Shown: positions 34,801 to 49,805, numbered from the stretch's first letter. The stretch: 64,000 bases of DNA from Mansonella perstans (GCA_037074765.1 JBAMDO010000105.1:62001-126000); one strand, 5' to 3'. Program-made: numbers and translations. Notes: generated by a model not told the origin, from the letters alone.

Positions 34801-37800
34801 AAAAAGTTTTTAAATTATTTCTATTATTAAAACATTATTCCTCAGTTCTGTTCAAACACATTATTGTATCAATCAGTATTTTCGACGAAGGCGATTTTAA
34901 ACATAAACAAAGTTGCTTGACTGCATCGATTTGCGTTAAAAAATACGATTTTGCAGACTTTGCGTTTACCTCCAAATATGCAACACAAACATTCTGTAGA
35001 ACTTGAGCCAACGGCATCCATGCTCGTCCACATCCAACATTCTACAATACTTATTTATCAGAAGTATTTCATGCAGATAAATAAAATCTTTAAATTCGTG
35101 ATTAATCATATAAACAAGTTAACTTAGTCTCAAATTTTCATTTAATTCAAATTCGAATTCCATGTAACCAGCTAATTCCGTTCATTTTGAAATATTTTTC
35201 AGTTTTTTGTATCATTGGCATTATGTAGTTTGGTTCTTAATACTTGATTCTATAAAATCAGCAGCATCACAATCAGACAAATCGTGCAAAGATTTGGTTT
35301 ATTCTGTCGTATTACCACTATCTTTTAATGTCATTAATGGCTATATGAATTAAAAGTGCTTTAATTTCATGGATAAATAAAACCATGAGAAACGCTTTTT
35401 ATTCTTATATTTTTTCTATGTAATAATGGTAAGGATGATAAGAAGGAGGAAAAACAGACCTCGAAAAGAGTGAAAAATGTCTGCAGAATGGATTGCAGAC
35501 GATCAGCTTCTTCGAAGGAATGAGGAGCCAAATCTAACAATAATTTCAGAATATACTGTAATAAGGACTGATAACTGTTTGTTCGAAGTTGCCGTGCTGG
35601 AAGCTGTGCAACTGATGCTAAGCAGGCGGACAACAAGGGCAAATGCCTGAAATAATAATATTCTGCTTTGCGATCGCATAAAAAGCAATGTTTGCATGGA
35701 AAGCAAAATTCGGCCATATTAAATGACATTAATAAGCTACTTGAATGATATCCTTTTTGCTAATAAAGAAATTAGAGATTCGCTGTAAAGGAAATAAAAC
35801 AATTAAAAAAATTAATGTGGCCAATTTTCATACCGAAAAAAATTTGAATTAGACAATGTCTAACCTTAATACGACACAAGGTTGACTGAGCGTAAGTTGA
35901 GCCAGTGTACTGATTTTATGATCCAATGAACAGGTAGGCACAGATGCAGCAGAAAATAATTCCACAACAGCATTGTGAACTGTCCGATCTTGAATGCGAA
36001 CGGAACGGTAAGTGTCGATCATTATTGCATCGTTTTTCAATCGAGCATCTGAAATACATTCAAAAAGTAAGACCATAGTTGTGACTAGTAGCAATTTCAA
36101 GAACGCTATTCCTCCTTTTCTTTAATAAGATTTCATAAAGTTGCATGAACGCGACAGAAAGCGTCCCTAAAAAACAATATCAGTGGTCAAATCATCCCTT
36201 CAACATATGGACGTTCAAAACAAATTCAAGAAAAATTTCAGTAAAGCAGTAGAACGAAAAAAGAAAAGTCCTGGCACCAATGAAGGTTATAAAAACAGCA
36301 AGCTTTATTTGTAATGAATAGCAATAAATAAAATGATACCTGGGAAACGTTTCATGAAAGCATCAGCAATCTGTTGTGCAAAATGCTTCCTTTGAGTGTT
36401 GTCCGACGAAGTTAAAGCACGGGAAACCTCTGTTATCATTCCTTGTGTCACATCGCCTGAAAAAAATCTTGGGAACTTTAAAATGATAAAAAAATCATCT
36501 TATTTCTCATTACTTCAGAAATAATTAAACTTAGTTAAAGGAGAAGTTTATTCCAAAATAGATTCAGAAATTAAGCAAAATACGCGAATCCAATCTAATG
36601 CTAGTTGCAAAAGCAACAAAATCAAAAAATGCAATTTTAAATCAGTATTCGAGAATCCCAACGGACGACATACGCCGATTATTCGTATTATTTTCGAGAA
36701 ATTTCATTAGTAATGTTATAACATCATCCGAATGACGCTCCATTTCAGCCAAAGCATATTGGATGAAAACACTGCATTGTTCAGTCGAAAATACATATGT
36801 TTTAGAAGCATGAAAAGCACTAATAACAGTTCGTATCACCGACATGCCTGTAAATCTGCAACAAAATGACTAAACTTCACGATATAAGAAATATGCTTTT
36901 GTATGTTCGAAGCTACCAATACAGAACAACAAGTTAACATTTACAACTTATAATGCTTCTACAGAAATTAAAGAAGGTAAATCATCAGTCATCTCTAGAC
37001 AGATGGATGAGACTGACTGTTCAGGCATTTATTTGATCCTTTCTGCAAGCAATTCATTAGTAAAATATTACCACATTTTTACATTCCGAACAGGAATTGG
37101 AGACAGGACAAAACACTAAGAAATGAGAGTAAAAAAAAAAGTGAAATTATAATTTATCAGGTTTCAATTTCAAAGAACTTACTGAGGTCGATATGATTCA
37201 AGCAGGTAGTCAATTATTTTACCCAAAGTGATTAAAGAACATGCTGTCGGCAGCAATGAAATGATGTATTGTAATGTTGGTGCTTTAGATGAGAATAATA
37301 TTTCCAGAATGGTATGCGACTTACTACCAAGATCATCATCATCTTTACAGAGTAATATCTCTGGACATGTGTCCAAAAATCTTTCTATCAAACGGGTTTG
37401 CATATCATCCTGTAAGAAAGAGCTAACTTTCGTGATAATACATAGCACTATACGTTATATGCGAAAATACAAACTAACGATAAAGGCTTATAGAGGTAAA
37501 CGCAAACAATTAATAAATGATAGAAGTACGAAGCTATTATATGTGACTAAAGAGTCCGTTCAACATATCAAATAGGATTTTCCAACAAAATATTTTACGA
37601 TAAATATCTAACCATGCCAACAGAATTTGCCAGGCGCATAAGGATACTTTCCGGATCATATGTGTCGTAATTTGGCGAGCATGGACTTTCAGTTTCAATC
37701 GCATATTCTATAAATTTTGATTTTTAAATCAAAAGAATTCTTGATAAAAATAATATTTGATTTCAGCACAGTGAGCACTATGTGATAATGAAATGAAAAA

Positions 37801-40800
37801 CTGGAATGAAACTCCAGATAACCGAACAAAGAAATAACAATGAAACATACCACCACCACGACTAAACAAAATCCTGCGTACAGATTCTGGAATATGAAGA
37901 TTTGATTTTCCGATCACACTGTTCAACAAAGAATCAAAATCACTGATTAGTGAGGCATCCTAAAACATTCGTATTTTGGCGTGAATCAGTTCTATCGCAT
38001 AACTCATCAATCCTATTCCTCTAGGCCAACGATTGAGGAACAGATTTATATTTCTCAAATTACAAAATGAAACCAACAAGCGACTTTTTCGCCGTTAAAT
38101 TAGAAACAGTTCTCGAACAGTCCTTAAACGTATACGGAAACTGATTTTAAACATCTGTTGAAAAAAAATTCACTTTATTCCTCGAAATAACTAGCGAAAT
38201 CAGTATTGGTATAGCAACTGGCGCAATTGATAATATAGCCGGTTTAGCTTTCAGCAATGAAATAACCGCTCGCGAACATTCCAAATCATTTGATAGTTTA
38301 AAAATTACTGACGACCATTTTTCCGGTTCCCTGCCTTCTTGAACTGCCTTCAAAATGATGGAATTCTTTAATGTAAATGAATTATAGTTGATCTATTCTC
38401 TGTACACCATCTTCAACATACTACTGCTCGTAGGAGCACTAAAAAAGAAACTTCCTAATGTGGTGTCTAAAAATACACAACATCTTCACAAAATAAAAAA
38501 CATGGCATAACATGCATTTTTTAAAATATCACTTTCATTACAAGGCAGCTAAAAAACATTCAGAGAAATGTTGGCAAAATGATGGAAATTGGATGCCACG
38601 TTTTTTTTTTTTTGCAGTCTTTTATGTGTTTTTATAATTTAATACAATTCCACATGTTCAAATATATTTCAAATTTGAGAATAGATTATAAGCGAACAAA
38701 ATCAAATCCGAAATTTTTACCCAGTCAATACAGCCGATTACTTCCTTGACGCTCATATGATCGAATTTTATTCGTTTCACATCAATATCATCCGCACTGA
38801 ATATATTTGGCGTTAAATTCAGCTTTATATGGACATCACTTTCATCGACTTCCTTTTTTACACATTCTTTTAGATTTTTCGCTTCAGTAACACGTTTGAG
38901 AAACTATAACAGCTACGAAATTTATTCGGCTTTAATCTTTCACTGAATATAATTGAATAGGATGTATATTCATTGAACAGTGTGAGATTTTCCAGCTAAA
39001 GCTTATCTCAGCTTTGATTTGATCTAACTTAAAACATCCAAATTTCTTGATAGTGGGTTGTTAGTAAGATTACTGTAGGAATACTTTATTTTTCCTTCCC
39101 GTACTGAAAGAAAAGTCATATTTTCTTGAAAACACTTGTGCTGTAATCGGAAATAAATAATTTATTAATATGAAACAAAAAAAAATTCAAAAAAAAAAAT
39201 TAATTTATCCTTAAATTATAGCGCAAAACTCCAAACAGCATACTATATATGCGATAAAGTGCATTAAATCCTACCTTATCACCACCTTCGGCATTCCTCA
39301 ACTTATAACCCCGGACAAACATTGACGCTCTTTGAGCTTCTTCTAACAAGTCACCTTCCAACGGTGTTTCATCTGCATCTAAAATTGCTAGCAGCTTCGT
39401 GCAACTGTACGATGTCAGTGCAAATGACTGAACAAATCTCAAAGCATCTTCAACTTTCATATCTTCCATTGCAACCTAAAAAATACATTATATTAAGGCA
39501 AAAATATAAACTTGATAACTTATTAAATTGTATTATATAAATTAGATTTAAAAATAGTAAATCCATTAAATTGGGCTCCAAAAAAAAAAAGTCTCATCAG
39601 ATTTTTTTACTTGACTTTGTATGACAGCGTCATATATTTTTTGCTTGGTAATAGTACAGAACAAATTTTTACTTTGTTGCAGCTAAGAGAAAACCCTCAA
39701 AATAACGTTATAGACAGAAAAAAAAAAAATTCGATGAAGTTTTTGTAAGTGGCGTAAAGAAAGTCAGATGAAATTCGGCAGCAAGTGATCGGCTAACAGT
39801 GCTATATAAACTCGAAAATATGAGGATTCAAATTCCAAAAACTAGAAATTTAGTTGCCCTACGGTTTATCATCCTATCAATAATTTGTCAGTGTCTGTAT
39901 AAAAAAAATGGATGAAGATGCCATAAAAATCCGAAAATTCTGCTCTGTTCATAAAGCTTGTACAAATTTATGTAGTCCTAGCAATGAACCAAAAATGAAT
40001 AAGTACGACTAACGCGAATGATTCGATCATCCTCAGTGCGCAGCATTTTAAGTTTCAACCACGTGGGTAAAAGTTCAACACCATCTGCATTGAGAACCTT
40101 TAAGAAACAAGATATCAACCTTATGAACATTAAATACTAAAATTTACTGAAGAAGATACATATCATAATTTCACACCTTTGGTCGCATTCCTGATATCGG
40201 AAACCATAGATCCATAAGCACTCGTGTAGCTAACTTATCATTCTTCTTCCAATGACTGCACAATAATTGTAGCATCCCATTAACAGCTGTCGAAATCATC
40301 GTCAATGAACATATCTTCTAGAGTAATTTTTTTCAATGAATTAAAGATATTTCACAAAGGTAACTTGAGGAAACCATTATGCGTCATAGATTTTACGATA
40401 TTATTTAATTAGTGATTACTCGCATTACTTGACTCCCATTAAAAATTATAGCGGTAATATTGGTTAATTAGCATTAAGTAGTTGCTTGGAAAATCTGACA
40501 ATAATAAGCAACTATTTAGCAGTATTACTGTCAAAGATTTCGAAATCACAGCAAGGACAAGCAAAAGCCAATTATGATTCATTGAACTCAATATCTCGTC
40601 CCAATCTGAAGCCTTCCAATCCTTAAGAACGATACCAGAAAAGAAAACATTAAGATGAAGTACAAGTAACGATACCATATCTGGTTTTTCGATGCAAACC
40701 GTGACTTTTTTAACATCTAATGGTAAAAGCGCTTCTAATTCTTCTGTCCATTCAACTTCGTTTTGTTGAACTTCCTTGACATACCTTTCGTAGAAGCTTA

Positions 40801-43800
40801 CGGCATTTATTCGAATGATTTCTGCTTCTCTGCCATCTTTCAGCCGTTCGATCATATTTGCAATATAATGTGCGACCTGAAGATCGTTTAGCATGGATAG
40901 TATTTAGGCATAGCAACATAATAGCAGAATATTTCCGGTTCTATTTTGACAATAAAACACACATTTTCATTAGCACTCTCAAATCAGTTTCTTGCTCATA
41001 TGCGCCAGAAACTAACCGTGTTCCCGAAAGATTCCAACCAACCTTTGAATAAAGTCACCTAAATAGTAGTGATTACTCATTTTTAAATAATGTAAATCGA
41101 ATACAGTTTAATCTAGAGAATACTCACCAAATGTAAATTTTTCGAATCTGCATATTCAAAAAGAAATGTCAAGTAATCCGACAGACGATTTAAATCAGTT
41201 TCCACTGAACAAGCCTGCGACAACAGCACACAAATTCGATGCTAAAAAAGGAAGAATAAAATGAGACAAACAGACATATTCTAGATGATGTTCCGTTCAA
41301 ATTTATGTAGATTTTTCATTAAATATGACTTTTCATTTCAATGATCAGCACAATGTGATGAAATGAACAAAAGATATTCAAAAACTGAGGAACAGTGCTA
41401 ACTGTAATGAAAAAAGATAGTTCTAGTTATAACGAAAGAAACAAAAAATCAATCTATTAAAAAGTAATTAAACAAAGATCTGTAGAGAAAAAGACATGAA
41501 ACCTTTAAATCAGTGAAATATGCAACTTTATGAAGGCTTCTAGCTGGTGCTGCATTTACTATTATTGGCAATACTTGCGCATTTGTTTCACGCTGCAAAT
41601 GGAAGTGTGAGTTTTATATATTTCATTTATCAATGCCCTAAAGCAGCCAAATATTCATGCTCCATTCATCTTCGTACGACTATCACTAATTTGAATTCAT
41701 CAACTAAAATGTAAGTAGTATTGTTCCAGTTTACTTAAAGCTACTCATGATTGCTTCAGAAAAAAACAAAAATTTGGGCAAAAGATTCACAGAAAATCTT
41801 GACTTTTATTTGCAGTAAACCAGTGATATAAATTAAAAACAAAGGCACTGATTGCAAAATATATAGGGGTATTGGAAGTTTTAAGAAAATAAAGAGGAAA
41901 GAGGAATGAAAAAATTTATATTGCAGGGATATTGAAAATAAGAGAATTTCAAGCATTATTTATAAAAAACTATATCAGTTCTGTCATAATCTGAGGAACA
42001 GCTTACATCAAGAAGTAATGCTAACGAATGAGCGGCAGCACTACGTTCAGAAACCGAATAAGCGGCAAGATGCGCTGCCAGATATTCCAGTGTTTCCAGT
42101 ACCGAAGCTCTGGTAGCAGTAGGACCCGTCAAGGCATTATATAAACGCTGACGCATCTAAACTGATTGCAAAATATATCTTCTACAATGAATGTTGAAAA
42201 ATTATGATTTATGAAACATACCACTTGATCGCTACATGTGTTCAGATTATATATCCTTCTAAATCATATATAGCTACGCTTTTATCATTTCCCGTCACAT
42301 GAAATACTTAAGACAACAAGGTAAAGGATAAAAATAATGATTTACACTCCCACTTTGGCATAATCTTTATGATTTAGCACCACCAAAAAAGAGCATGTAG
42401 ATATAAGATCCATATGTTTTATTATAAGGTTTGCAACACCATAAGTGAAAATTCAAACCACTAACCGCATTCAACCTTTCCGTGTTTGATGTGGTACTGC
42501 CATAAGATGATGAAGCTATGTAGTGCAGAAACAGCTCACAGATACATTCAAGAGGTAAGTGAGCTATAGCGTTTGAGTTTGATTCAATCAAATTAATTAT
42601 AGATGGTAAAGCTTTTGAGCTACCCTGAAAAATTAAAACTGAAGAAGAAATGCGTTTGCACTGGGAAACAAAGTCGCCACGTTTCAAGCAACAGAAAGTA
42701 CAGGTTATCGAAAGTTAGCAATAAACCTGAGATCTGACAATATCTGCCAACAAATCAGGATCTCTGCATTCGCTCAACAGTCGTGATAAATCTAAATCTT
42801 CATTGATTTTTTCCAAATCACGCATGATATTGTCAGGAGGTCGTCGACAGACACCACTAAAATTTAGAAAGTAAATTTAGTTCGATACCAATGAGCAATC
42901 ATCCGTATCATCCGTATGTGTTTGAGTGACTATGGAAAACAACCAATACAACTTGTAGCTGCGGAGGAGATTATTACAAATAAATAATTATCATAAATAA
43001 AAATACAACTTGTAGCTGCGGAAGAGATTATTATAAATAAATACAATACGAGGCTGAGAAAAGAAAAATAGATTTACTTTATATCAAGACTGCACAGTTT
43101 GTTCAGAAGCTTTGAATCCGAATCACTCACTTCCATTCCAGCCAGTCGAGCTTCTAAAGTTCTGATTGCCATTTTTTCCTCATAAGCGGCTTTTTCATCA
43201 TCTTCAATCAATTTGTCTGCATATGTTCGATCACCCATATTCGCCATCGGTGGAAAAGAATAATCCCTAAATTCGGGAATAATTTTTAATTACAAATCAT
43301 AACTTCACCCTGTATGAAATCTGAACATCTCCACAATCTTTCAGATTGAGGCGTCAATTTCAAGATTTGATTAATGTAGTCATATGGTATTATGCAAAAT
43401 CATCATATTATTCAACATATACTTTTTAAACTTACCATGTTAAAACAATCTGCATGATAAGTTTTAAATTCGGATACTTGCAGTACACCTCCTTAACCAA
43501 TGTATCTATATTCAGTGAGGTCCATATCAATGAAATGAGCCATGCCTTCCAATACAACGTTCCAACCGCCAGCGGTGGAAGATCTTCACTGAAAAAAGCA
43601 AGAAGCAGAAATTTCAAAAACTGCCTAAGTTCATGTGAAAAAATTTTCACAAAATAACACTCACTTCTGAATGTTGAAAGTTGGCGGTGGTCTGTATTCC
43701 GTTATTCTGAGTAGAGTTTCCAACAGAGTACAACTACTGATTGGAATCATACTACCACCTATAACTGATCTACTTTTGTAAGAAATGATTGGTAGTTAAT

Positions 43801-46800
43801 ATCGTTAGCTCCTTTCAACAAAATCATTGTGTATGTTAATATCCATATATATAGATGTACAAATGTTGAAAATGTGACATCAAATCACATAATTTTGCTC
43901 GATTTTAGCACCCAAGCCAATGCACCACTTTCATTTGCATGATAGTGAATTAGTCCAACTTATCTTTGCCAGTTAGCATTGTTGACTAATGGAAATTAAC
44001 AAATTATTGCTATAAGGCATCTAAGTCGAATTTGTGGCATGGTGAGAATAACAAGCTGACCTGTCAATGTGGAAGACAAAGAAGCTCGTTTTGTGAGATT
44101 CTCAATAACATCCACTGTATCTGCAGCATCAATTGGAACTAAGGGATCAGACCCAGCATCCAGTATAGTACGCAGTAACTGTTCACTGATAGGAACATCG
44201 GAAATAACACGCATATACTGCACTACATCTGCTTCAATGGGCCACTGATCAACACTGGCGTAGTACTCAGCCTGTATCAACCAATAATTTGTTGTGAAAA
44301 TATAATTAATTAACCATACATTCTAAGAAAGAAGTAATAATCAATTCGAAATAGTATCGTGTGGTTCGCAGGGTACGTTTTTATGGTGAATGATGGAAGA
44401 GTGAACAGAAAAACAGAACAAAACTAAAACAAAATTGATTCAAATCTAGTTCAAATGAACATTCACTAGTAGCACATCAGTTTACTTAAAAAAAAAAAGA
44501 AACAATAAAAAACAGTTCAAAATACCAACTGGAGCCAGATAAAGGACTCGATAGTATGAGTAAACAAATAACCGATTGTCAGTGCAAAATTCATAATGTC
44601 TGCGGAAAAAGCATGCACAGATTTCAAAGAAATTCCTTAAATCAGCATAAAACCTGAAAACAAAAACCTGATTAATTTAAAGCAAAGAAAAGCTCTCACA
44701 ATAAACTTTTATTAACGCTCCCTCTTTCTGTCTTCTATGACATTAATAGTTGAAAAATGTACAAAATCCAAAAAAGGAAAAGGATGGACAGTAGAAACGC
44801 AAAATGTAGACGAGAAAATATCAATTAATAATATTAACGTTATAAAAAAATATGCATACTTCTTCAAAGCATCAATGTGAGTTTGTGTCAAACTGCTATT
44901 AGCATTGCGTCGAAGTTGAGATGCTTCTCGAACAATGGGTGATATGGCTAGAAATGGTAGCATCACACAGAATTCAACCAACGACTTAAAAAAGAAAGCC
45001 TGAAATTAGGTTCTTAAATGCCTTAGATAAAAAACAAAAAAAAAACTGCTCTATGCAACTAAGCCACAGTCGACGTGTTTACATAATTAGTGAAAACATA
45101 AGAAAAAAAAAGTTCCTACGGGGGTAGAAAAAGCTGAGAAATCTTCAGTTGCGGTGTTGAACAAGTGGGAAGTGAAAAGAGCAAAATCGAAATCCAATCG
45201 TAACAATGACCGAACAAATTCCCGGAGAAATGTTCTAGATATACGCAGATATTCTTCTTTGGCTGCGAGCATTTGGGCAATTTCGCGCGCTATGACCTAA
45301 AATGAATCTTGGTATAGACAGAGCTGACACATTCCCATTCCGGCGTAAAAATCCTCCTACTCATCACTATTTTGATCAGAACATTTCAATTTAAATTCAA
45401 TTTAAAAAGTCCAAAAACATTGAAAGAATATTAAGGAAACTGCTAGGTGAAAAGTTCAAACAATAAATAAAATAGCAATTAGGTAAAGCAAATAAGTAAA
45501 AATCAGGAATTCGATTTCCTGGCAACTGTTCTAAATTTCTTTAATGCTGAAATTGGTAATTCCAGTTACTTTAGATGCCGAACGATTGTCAAACGAAAAT
45601 AACGAGTGTATCATTGTCATATTGTAAGGGAAACGATTGGCCGAGAATTCATTTGATAATAATAATTTCGCTACTGCACAAATCATCTCATTATCACTGC
45701 TCAGTATTTCTCTGAAAAAATGATTTAGATTATCTTACTAGTTGTTATTTCAAGTTTCTTTCATTTTAACTGTAGCGATTCTATGAGGTTCCAGTTCTAA
45801 CGTGATGTACACGAAACTGAAACGTTGAAGAACCTTATACATCTAATATACGATAGCACCAACATGGAAAATACTTTCAGTGGATTCTGAGTAAAAATCT
45901 TGCAGAAAAAATCATTTTGTAAAAGGGAGTACTAGATCTAGTGTTCATTAGGATTACTACCAAAATCAACTAAAGTCTGAGCTCTAATTCAATTCATTTT
46001 CGATTTTGTCTCTAATAATAATTGCCTTCGACATATTATCCAAAGATTCTATTTGGTTTCTTGAATAAAAGAGAAAAATAATGTGAAAATTTTCTTTACT
46101 TACTTTAAAGCAACATTGAACAAGATATTGATTTGTTTACTTTTCAATGCCCGTAATTTCAACAAAGCGCTTAAAGTTTCATTATCTTCTTCAGTGAGCT
46201 CACTTCGGCTCATATTACATGCAATCCATAAAAGTAATTCCATGGCGTATCTTTGAAGCTGCAAAAAAAAATTCGCATTTTACTTATATCAAATCGCAAC
46301 GGGTAATATCACAAGCACTAATTTATATAGAAGTAATGTCCGAAAAATAGCGAAAATTTATAAAATTTATAAAATAAAGTGGAAAAAGATAAAAACAAAC
46401 AAAGCCAATAATAAAATCGCATTCCAAAAGTTTGATTACTGATGGTAGTAACAGTAACACTTTAATAATATATAAACATCTCATCATTATTATGATCAGT
46501 GATTATTATGATTACTATTATCACTGATCTCATCACTGTTATGATCAATATTACTATCATCATTATTATGATTATTATTATGATTAACATCATATTTCCA
46601 ATATAGCATCATCATCAACATTAAAAATACCTTTCCATTAAGCAACCATGAATCCATTTTTCTTGCAGCCAGTAATCTAATGCTCCCATTTCCTGCACAT
46701 GTACACATTGTCTTTAACAAATTTCTTGGCGCACTTTCACCTTTCCGTTCACATATATCTCTCATTTGCATAACAAATGTGTCAATTTTCTGCTCTTTAT

Positions 46801-49021
46801 CAATCACTTTTGCAAATCGATTCATTTTAGCCTGTAAAAGAATTCTTAAAAAATTATTCAAAATTATTCGTCTTCAAAAAATTTCGCATCAAGAAATAAG
46901 GAATCCAGATGAAGCTGAAGTTTTAAAAAATATCAAAAAGAAACTCAAAAGGACAAGATTTTTGACCGAGATAAACGGAAACCGTTCGTTCAACCTTTGT
47001 ATCGGATGCGGATAGTGGAACCGCTCCATTTAATCATATTTCCAGATAATTCTTGTATAAGTTGAAATAATTAATACCATAGTCCGATAACGTTCTGGAT
47101 AAGTCAAATCGCATGCTGCGTACATCGATTCATGTGGAATCCGAGTATCAAAAGCTGTTATGATATTTACAACCAAGCCATCTGCTGATGATCGATCAGT
47201 CCACTGTCTTTCATGCAAACTGTCATCCATAAAACTTTCAACCAACCGCCAATTCCAATCGGTTGTTCCCATCAAAAGTTTGTACAGCACTGTAAAGATC
47301 AATCGCATATTTAGTATCTTAATTGAAATTAAAATACTGTTAAAATGTGGATTATTTCTGAACTAATTATCATATTTGCATGATTAAAAAGTAATTCAAT
47401 GAATTGCCGATGGAAATAATAAAAACGAGATCATAAATTGAAAATATTTACGCAAAGGGGCCATCGCTGAACCAGGCGAACAGGTTGGGAAATTCGTTGA
47501 TAACAGGGAGCAGAGTACTTCGACCAATTCGTCGTTTAGCTACAAGAAAGTTAAATTCTTCAATATAGATTACGAGCTGTATCCAAAGTTAACATATCGA
47601 GCTATCAATTGAAATGGCATTCGACCTGGGCATATGTCTCAGAAATTTCACAGAACACTACATTGAATCAATTCAGCTAACGAGGTGCTGCTGTTAATCT
47701 ACTAAGATAATGACTCTTAAAATACCATAATAAATATAAAAGAGCAACATAAATGAAAAAAGGAATAAAGAGGTAACAAGGCTACATTAGATTTCATGCA
47801 CCAGTTAATTCAACTTAGTACTCATGAATTAATTGATCAAACTTAGTAAAAAGATTATTTACCAATAAAAATGAAGTATTCATTTTTATAAAAAGCATAA
47901 GTGATAAACAAATAATTGGTTCTTCAGCCCAACTACCGGTTTCTTTACGACGATCAATTATTTCTCGTATTGCTGCACATATCAAGCGAACGGCTTTTTG
48001 TGGTTTTTGTTTCTCTTTTGCAGATTCCAGCGACGCTAGTAACTGTCTAGGCTCTATCTGTACCTGAAGTATTTCAAAATAAAAACAACCAAAATTCAGT
48101 TAGATGTATAAACCTAAGTGATTTTCTGATTCATAGATTTTTGTTGAATACCTTACTTATTCATTAGCACACTAATAAAAAAGAACTTTTCAAGTGCAGT
48201 ATCAGTCGAAGTGCAATGCAAGAACTTTTCAGAGGTCCAGAATTCTACTGCTAGCGTTGGTGGTTAAAAGGCCTTCCCAGAATTTTAAGCAGAATTAAAT
48301 ATGACATTATGTCTCGCAAACAATAGATCTTTAATGTTTGCGTAAAAAGCACTTACTTCAGCACAAAAATTACGCCATCTTGAATCATTAACTTCGGTAC
48401 GCTTAATGGAACTCGTAGATGGAGCACTAGTAGGAATTTTCGTAGAAAAGTCAAGACGAGGCTTCTTTAAACCACCACTTGACAACTGTAACCAAACAAA
48501 TATATTGCAGTAAATCGGACAAATATTTAAAATCATTTAAATTTTCCCGTATAATTCTCTAATACCCTCTTGGCGGAAAAAAAAGGGTAGTATGATGACC
48601 AATATCAAAAAACCCCCAGGAAGCGCAAAATGACTAAATGATCTTGGGGAAATGAGATACAATCATACTTTGCTATATTATATCGTAACTTTTCGTGTAT
48701 AGTATTTTTTATCTGAATAAGAGATTTCTGTCTAATATTTCAATATTATCTGAATTAAAAGAACAATCAATGAGAACATCAAAGAAAATTAATTCTGCGT
48801 ATATACAATAAATAAAATAAACAAATAACTTTTTAAACGATGTAGCGAAAGTTGCAAATGCTACAACCAATAATTATTATAGAATTAACCTGCGGCAACT
48901 CTCGTTTATGAACTTGAGGCTTCGTGCGACTCGTATCAGAAGTTGACGGAACATCACGACCGATTGCAAGAAATCCACCAGCTGGTAAATTTGCTCTTGT
49001 TTTATGTCCTTGCTTACTCAT
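31833..49021 (-). CDS. INTS1: Integrator complex subunit 1 (INTS1)
   Basis: Predicted 1,920 residues (human 2,190) in 38 exons whose lengths sum to a whole number of codons: 48890-49021, 48357-48485, 47863-48063, 47452-47539, 47078-47289, 46631-46831, 46104-46258, 45570-45711, 45120-45296, 44860-44984, 44530-44653, 44061-44271, 43665-43758, 43436-43588, 43078-43266, 42727-42856, 42466-42624, 42007-42156, 41503-41592, 41128-41241, 41017-41058, 40676-40876, 40177-40317, 40014-40097, 39275-39475, 38721-38903, 38174-38347, 37851-37959, 37613-37707, 37183-37409, 36674-36855, 36340-36456, 35865-36048, 35460-35646, 34860-35041, 32633-32846, 32314-32422, 31833-31987. INTS1 is the helical-repeat scaffold of the nuclear Integrator complex, which cleaves nascent snRNA and stalled mRNA transcripts. 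Landmarks: PAGGFLAIG near the N-terminus, AFDTRIPHESM, LAVGTLYWKAW, LLPTWLKLKMLR, RFVQSFALTSYS. The junction 34860/32846 spans a 2-kb intron and is the least certain. Confidence 0.96.
33281..33338. repeat. AAACAGT heptanucleotide repeat in INTS1 intron
   Basis: Short tandem array of AAACAGT units, partly interrupted, inside the longest INTS1 intron. Confidence 0.7.
34022..34393 (+). CDS. Unconfirmed 123-aa ORF inside an INTS1 intron
   Basis: An ATG-started 123-codon ORF on the strand opposite to INTS1, within its 2-kb intron 32,847-34,859. It is Phe/Lys/Ser-rich with no recognised domain, and two TTTTCAG strings lie within it. It may be chance in AT-rich DNA; a nested gene is possible but unsupported. 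Confidence 0.13.
   Translation: MDYVTIFASYDEENFENDIFQLLIFFHFKIQFQNLTAFKFSGQKKMKEGKGLTLEIQKFSLPKIFLKKSSSYFFIYSSNDITREDFITINEFRRTDKSIIKQNNAHLFQPNDFYMKVWSIRSG
42945..43045. repeat. 56-bp duplication in INTS1 intron
   Basis: Two copies of a block starting AATACAACTTGTAGCTGCGG, about 56 bases apart, within the intron 42,857-43,077. The copies differ by a few bases. Confidence 0.8.
46476..46606. repeat. Imperfect ATT/ATC/ATG trinucleotide tract
   Basis: A tract of imperfect triplet repeats (ATTATTATG, ATCATC) in the INTS1 intron next to the exon at 46631-46831. It stays open on the minus strand for a distance as an Asn/Asp/His-rich frame, but the donor at 46630 precedes it, so it is intronic. Confidence 0.7.
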
Positions 49022-49037
49022 GCGTTTTCAAAATTCA

Positions 49038-49044
49038 CTGAAAA
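49038..49044 (-). promoter_or_regulatory. Candidate trans-splice acceptor of INTS1
   Basis: TTTTCAG on the minus strand, leaving a 16-base leader before the INTS1 ATG. Confidence 0.5.
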
Positions 49045-49277
49045 CTTCATAAATTTGAATTACAATATTTCAACCCATCCCAACTATTCCAGTTGATTCT
49101 TCATTTAACTACTTTTAACTTTTACCAAGTCCGCATACGATGTATCAAAGTAGAGATTTGACAAGTATATTCTTACTCCGCATTCTTCCTATTTCTAACT
49201 CCCTGACCAATTTTGTATGTCATGAAAGACCGCCAGATGAGATATGTTTCTCTCATATCGGTGATATTATTCAGTGA

Positions 49278-49367
49278 TACACAATACTACCATCTCGTTC
49301 GAGATCCCAATCAAAAATATCATACACAGTACTACCATCTCGTTCGAGATCCCAATCAAAAATATCA
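49278..49367. repeat. 45-bp tandem duplication with a short inverted repeat
   Basis: Two 45-base copies, nearly identical. Each contains ATCTCG-TT-CGAGAT, a six-base stem with a two-base loop, so each copy could form a small hairpin. Confidence 0.85.
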
Positions 49368-49805
49368 TTTTACACTTTATCCAGTCAAGTTGACTCTTCT
49401 CTACTTTTCTCCCGCCCCACATATCCCATCCAAATTTCACCTTAGTTTGTTTTAACAACATCTCTAATCTTTCCCTCCACCTGCTGCCAAAATTTTAAAT
49501 ATGCAAATTTTTAAGAGCAAAATGCTATAAAAACAATAAAATATCCTAAAATGATTATTATTTTTACAATTTTCTACAATGCATTGCGGTAGGAACGATT
49601 GCTACATATTGGTGATGCTTATAAAATGTTACTGTTTTTATATTTGCAACTATTTAAAAGCATCCAACTGTTGACATTATTTTTTGACTATTTCTTGAGA
49701 TTTATTTTAATAGCAAGGAAATAAATTTTAGGGAGTTCAAATATTTGGGAAAATCTTTGAAGATGCTGTAAAAACTAAACAAAGGTTTGCGTAAATTTTA
49801 AAATC

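Noticed and set aside
46496..46630. Asn/Asp/His-rich extension of the INTS1 exon ending at 46631.
   Set aside because: It is a trinucleotide repeat read through the GTATTT donor; splicing to 46258 preserves the INTS1 sequence.
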